Positions 6,721 through 9,923 of a stretch of 9,923 nucleotides of DNA are shown piece after piece (the stretch's first letter is position 1; each line of letters begins with the position of its first letter). The notes under the pieces were generated by a model, which had not been told where the DNA came from, made no database searches, and saw only the letters and a program-made list of their open reading frames with translations. The stretch comes from QQUD01 sp039029915 (lineage in GTDB: Bacteria; Chloroflexota; Anaerolineae; Promineifilales; Promineifilaceae): contig JBCCFD010000298.1 of the NCBI GenBank assembly GCA_039029915.1, positions 1 to 9,923 of the forward strand, written 5' to 3'. A program made the translations under genes and the position numbers.

Positions 6721-6879
6721 TAGCTTGAAGGTTTTTGAGTTTTTCCAAGTTTATCAAGGTGCTTATTGAGAGAAGTAGATAGGTTGTTGATGTCACGTTA
6801 ATGTCACGGCCGTTTCCTAGAATCAAATGATAACCACCCAAATCTCAGATACAATTGGGTGTGAGCTTCAAGGGAACAG
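6721..6879 (+). promoter_or_regulatory. Upstream region of the FG-GAP gene with direct repeats and a leader hairpin
   Basis: ATGTCACG occurs at 6790-6797 and again at 6801-6808, exactly 11 bp apart (one helical turn), as expected for tandem binding sites on one DNA face; the second copy runs into an ACGGCCGT octamer. CACCCAA (6835-6841) pairs with TTGGGTG (6855-6861), a 7-bp hairpin ending 18 nt before the start codon. TAGAAT (6818-6823) could be a -10 element but has no good -35 partner. The promoter position remains uncertain. Confidence 0.35.
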
Positions 6880-9702
6880 GTGAAAAAGATGTCGCAGTTT
6901 AAAAATTTCAGGTTGATATTTTTGCTTGGGGGAATTGTCGCCGCCGGCGTGGCTGGGGCATGGCTATACCATATCCTTCAAAACACAGAAGAGACCTCCT
7001 ATTCAAACATTAGTACAACATCCTATTATGAATATGAGCCGAATGATGAAGAATTAGTCTACCGGAGTGAGGATGGCATTAACTTTATCAACGAAGATGG
7101 CGATATTATTACGCGTGACCAAATTGAAGAGGGGGACGGTGTTTTTGAATACATTGCGATAACGGGTGAAGTTTTCCAAAGCATCGATGGCATGGTCTAC
7201 TTCAATGAGGCTGAAACGTTAGCTTATGAAGTTAGTGAAGCTGGGATTTGGAGCCTAACTGAAATTACTGATTCTGGAAGCGACCGCGGGGGCGTGCCAT
7301 CCATCGATCAAGTCACCAATAATACCAACGTGGTTATCTCATCTGGTCGGGAAGGATACAGCATTACCCCAACCTTTGGCCTGCTGACAGATCCACAACC
7401 ATTTTTAAGCGTGCTTGATCTAGAAGATTTTGATTTTGGTGATATTGACGGGGATGGCGACTTAGATGTAGCTGTTGGTCGATTTCTAAAAGCGAATCAG
7501 GTGTATCTTAATCACAATGGTGGTTATTTTCTTATTTGGGAAGAGACACTGCCAGAAACTGGTTTTGCATTGAATACATCGACGGTGGAATGGGGAGATG
7601 TTGACGGTGATGGTGATTTAGATTTAGCGATTGCTACCCGCAACGGCCGTAACGTGCTCTACCATAACGAAAACGGCCGTTTAGAACAGTCACCCGCTTG
7701 GACCGACGACCGCTCCGACCGCACCCACGACATCAAATGGGCCGATATGAATGGAGACGGCTTTTTAGACTTGGTCGTTGCCAATGGGTCCGAATCAGAA
7801 AGCCATATCTTTTTAAACAATACTGAAGGTACACTCGAAACAGACCCAGTTTGGTCTGGTTTGCGAGCGCAAAACAGCGTTGGCATCGATATTGGGCACT
7901 ATGACGATGATGCTGCGCTCGATATCGCCTTTGCTGTAGATGCTGCGTCTACCGAAGCTGGTGTAGTTGTTTTGCAAAATGAGCTAAACCGCTCTGGAGA
8001 GATGACGGCCGTTTCTTTACAGGACAACGTCATGGGGACCGTCTCGAGCGTTGCCTGGGGGCCAATGACCATTAGCGGGACGCAGCGCTTGGCTGTTGCG
8101 GATGCTGCCCAGCAGGGTGATATTGTCCTTCAAAACAATAGCGGTCAATTTACTCGCTCTTGGCAACCTGATCGCGATCTAACCGCTTTAGACGCTGAGT
8201 GGGGGGATGTCAACGGAGATGGTTATCTCGATTTAGCGATTGCGACCTCAGCAAACGGCCGTGAACGCGTTTATCTTTATGATGAGCGACTTGGCGATTT
8301 AGAAAGCACCCCTTCTTGGCGAGCCGATGGCTTTAATCACGCGCGACAGCTTGAATGGGCCGACTTAGATAACGATCGCGATTTGGATTTAGTCGTTCAT
8401 TACGGTGATGATTTGGCTGTCTATGTCAATCAGCTGCCACCTCTTTTGCAAAACGCAAACGATAATGATAGCGTGGCTGAAGGCGTGAATAGTTATGCAA
8501 TCGATATGGCGGATTTTAACCAAGACGGTTTTATCGATATTGCCATTGGCAACAACAGTAATGATGGGTCAGGGAGTCTCAATCAGATATATCTGAACAA
8601 CGGTGGAAATCTATTCCTTGATAGACAGATCGTTAACGTGGGCACTTCGCCAGATGAGACATATGGTGTGGCTTGGGCAGATGTTAACAGTGACGGCATC
8701 CTCGATTTGGGCGTTGCCAACGGGGGGAGAACTGGTGAAGCGAATCGAATTTATTTTGGTCAACAGATTGGGGCTGAAATTTCACTGGCAACGACACCAA
8801 TAACCCTGCCTATCGAAGACAATAGCCGCGATCTTGTGTGGGGAGATGTTGATGGAGACGGGGACCTCGATTTAGTCGTCGCCAATTTCCAACAGCCAAA
8901 TCTACTTTATATCAATAACGGTCAAGACTCTTTTTCTGACGAAGGATTTGCGTTCGGTGTTGATGATCGTGGGGTTGGATTTAAGTCAATTCGGCTTGAT
9001 TTGGGCGATATTGATGCAGATGGTGATTTAGATTTGGCTGTGGCCAATGACGGTGAACCCAATCGAATTTATTTTAACAACAACGGCCGTTTCTCCGATA
9101 CCGCTTTCCAAGAATTTGGCACCAATGAGCGTTCATATGGGTTAGATTGGGGAGATTATGACGGAGATGGTCAGCTCGACCTTGCCATTGCCAATCGAAA
9201 TGGAGCCAATCAGCTGTATTGGAACGCTGGTGGGACGCTGTGGAATGTCCCCGCTTGGGAATCAGCCGATATTGATGATTCTCATAGTCTTGCTTGGGGA
9301 GATGTTGATGGGGATGGCGATCTCGATTTAGCAGTGGCTAATCGAGGTGGGCAAGAGCTATTTGCTCCGATTCCGAACAAGCTATATCTCAACGTTAATG
9401 GTATTTTGCAAACTGCTCGTGAAGACAGCTTGTGGAACAGTAACGATCGTTTTCCCAGCAGTGAAGCTAGGAATATTCAAGAACATCTACCAAGCTTTGA
9501 TGTGGCGTGGGCAGATACCGACAATGATGGGGATATTGACCTCGTTTTTGCCAATGGAACCCGCATTTTAAATGGCGAGGTTTCTCTCCCTGTGGTTAAT
9601 CATGTGTATGAAAATGACCTTGTTCCGGCCAACTCCAATCAGCTAAACGGGACAGAGTCTGCGCCCGGAAGGGCTGCGCCGCTTGCATGCATGTATGAGT
9701 GA
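6880..9702 (+). CDS. Membrane-anchored FG-GAP/VCBS repeat protein, two predicted seven-bladed beta-propellers
   Basis: A 940-residue protein with a basic N-terminus and a single hydrophobic helix (about 12-31) that should anchor it or direct export. Residues 32-180 are acidic and unassigned. From 187 to 887 fourteen repeats follow at 49-71 residue spacing. Twelve carry a calcium-loop motif of the type DxDGDGDLDLAVA (starting near 187, 239, 288, 442, 494, 544, 600, 655, 709, 758, 807 and 878). Two are degenerate (about 338, HYDDDAALD; about 393, WGPMTISG, with no acidic loop). Fourteen fits two seven-bladed propellers, joined by a linker near 519-540. Such proteins act outside the cell in adhesion or ligand binding. 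The start is GTG 6880 (AGGG 5 nt upstream); ATG 6889 is an equally possible alternative. The last roughly 20 residues do not look native: the gene seems to run into foreign sequence near 9650, so the stop at 9700-9702 may not be the original one. Confidence 0.85.
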   Translation: MKKMSQFKNFRLIFLLGGIVAAGVAGAWLYHILQNTEETSYSNISTTSYYEYEPNDEELVYRSEDGINFINEDGDIITRDQIEEGDGVFEYIAITGEVFQSIDGMVYFNEAETLAYEVSEAGIWSLTEITDSGSDRGGVPSIDQVTNNTNVVISSGREGYSITPTFGLLTDPQPFLSVLDLEDFDFGDIDGDGDLDVAVGRFLKANQVYLNHNGGYFLIWEETLPETGFALNTSTVEWGDVDGDGDLDLAIATRNGRNVLYHNENGRLEQSPAWTDDRSDRTHDIKWADMNGDGFLDLVVANGSESESHIFLNNTEGTLETDPVWSGLRAQNSVGIDIGHYDDDAALDIAFAVDAASTEAGVVVLQNELNRSGEMTAVSLQDNVMGTVSSVAWGPMTISGTQRLAVADAAQQGDIVLQNNSGQFTRSWQPDRDLTALDAEWGDVNGDGYLDLAIATSANGRERVYLYDERLGDLESTPSWRADGFNHARQLEWADLDNDRDLDLVVHYGDDLAVYVNQLPPLLQNANDNDSVAEGVNSYAIDMADFNQDGFIDIAIGNNSNDGSGSLNQIYLNNGGNLFLDRQIVNVGTSPDETYGVAWADVNSDGILDLGVANGGRTGEANRIYFGQQIGAEISLATTPITLPIEDNSRDLVWGDVDGDGDLDLVVANFQQPNLLYINNGQDSFSDEGFAFGVDDRGVGFKSIRLDLGDIDADGDLDLAVANDGEPNRIYFNNNGRFSDTAFQEFGTNERSYGLDWGDYDGDGQLDLAIANRNGANQLYWNAGGTLWNVPAWESADIDDSHSLAWGDVDGDGDLDLAVANRGGQELFAPIPNKLYLNVNGILQTAREDSLWNSNDRFPSSEARNIQEHLPSFDVAWADTDNDGDIDLVFANGTRILNGEVSLPVVNHVYENDLVPANSNQLNGTESAPGRAAPLACMYE

Positions 9703-9923
9703 GCTGGGGGATCCCCCCGTGATACTAGTCTGACGGACCTGGGAATGTCGACAGTAGTACTAGTTGATTTGCCCTGGCCTGGTGGCTGATAGGGGGCTTG
9801 GACCAACGTAAGAGTATGTTTGCTTGACTAGGACAGGACCTGTGACAGGGTGGGTGAACTATTGACAACCATACCTTAGACCACGGGATACACACACTGC
9901 ATGTCCTGGGAGAGAGGGGCAAC
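9651..9923. other. Abrupt change to GC-rich, non-coding, structured sequence; possible left end of a mobile element
   Basis: From about 9651 the repeat texture of the FG-GAP gene ends. All forward frames beyond 9703 are closed by frequent stops, and the one minus-strand open frame is not protein-like. Self-complementary stretches are dense: GCGCCC GGAA GGG...GCGC (9661-9679), GGGGGATCCCCC (9706-9717), two ACTAGT palindromes (9724-9729 and 9759-9764), and ACAGGACCTGT followed by CCTGTGACAGG (9833-9849). CTGCGCCCGGAAGGG (9659-9673) resembles the GTGCGCCC start typical of group II introns, but with a different first base. Other explanations are another transposable element or a chimeric assembly join. 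Nothing on the right side is visible to decide. Confidence 0.35.

Larger units (their letters stand above)
16..9090. repeat. Thirteen copies of the palindromic octamer ACGGCCGT
   Basis: Exact copies start at 16, 1671, 1830, 1876, 2362, 2386, 3082, 6806, 7643, 7673, 8005, 8255 and 9083. One per 65,536 positions would be expected in random equal-base sequence, or about 0.15 in this window. Twelve lie inside genes and one in the FG-GAP upstream region. The pattern is like HIP1 (GCGATCGC) of cyanobacteria: a dispersed, genome-wide favoured palindrome. None lies between 3090 and 6805. Confidence 0.9.

Noticed and set aside
9600..9720. Variable region of a diversity-generating retroelement (gene 3' end followed by a GC-rich hairpin)
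   Set aside because: No C-type lectin-like target domain, template repeat or reverse transcriptase is visible, and the sequence before the hairpin shows no sign of adenine-targeted variation.
9681..9770. Cloning-vector polylinker (GCATGC, GGATCC, ACTAGT, GTCGAC within 90 bp)
   Set aside because: The sites are not in the dense adjacent order of a known polylinker and the sequence around them is not one I recognise as vector; a cluster of palindromes in structured sequence explains them as well. Contamination is not fully excluded.
9725..9922. Minus-strand open frame of 65 residues at the right edge
   Set aside because: Its composition is not protein-like, no ribosome site precedes it, and it lies in sequence dominated by self-complementary stretches.

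Overview
The window reads as bacterial chromosome with moderate GC content. The combination of a TadE/TadG-type protein with a long extracellular domain, a very large FG-GAP surface protein, a TrpB2-type tryptophan synthase beta chain and a strongly over-used palindrome (ACGGCCGT, 13 exact copies) suggests an uncultured or filamentous Chloroflexota (Anaerolineae/Ardenticatenia-like). That assignment is an inference from gene style, not a marker-based identification.

Layout. Positions 1-2589 (minus strand) form a tight three-gene operon: GNAT acetyltransferase, short-chain dehydrogenase (TTG start, 4 nt after the GNAT stop), and an M24/creatinase-fold hydrolase joined by an ATGA overlap and running off the left edge. 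Divergently, 2737-4131 (+) encodes an orphan TrpB2 with a good Shine-Dalgarno site. Between its end and the convergent gene at 4252 lies an AT-rich block of head-to-head 8-bp repeats around a perfect 17-bp inverted repeat. Positions 4252-4827 (-) encode a six-helix membrane protein of unknown function with a clear sigma70-like promoter flanked by two dyad elements. About 500 nt without a gene follow.

Positions 5332-6597 (+) encode a TadE/TadG-like pilus-associated protein, followed by a long hairpin and a strong intrinsic terminator. Positions 6880-9702 (+) encode a membrane-anchored protein with 14 FG-GAP-type repeats, best explained as two seven-bladed beta-propellers. From about position 9650 the sequence changes character: coding texture stops and GC-rich, stop-filled, self-complementary sequence runs to the window end. 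This may be the left end of a structured mobile element (a group II intron is the best guess) or an assembly junction.

How the genes relate. The minus-strand operon looks like small-molecule catabolism or modification (acyl transfer, hydroxyacyl/alcohol oxidation, amide or C-N hydrolysis), but its substrate cannot be read from sequence. TrpB2 probably serves tryptophan synthesis, indole salvage or serine deamination independently of TrpA, which is absent here. The TadG-like and FG-GAP proteins are both cell-surface proteins, but each has its own upstream region and they are separated by a terminator, so they are neighbours rather than one operon.
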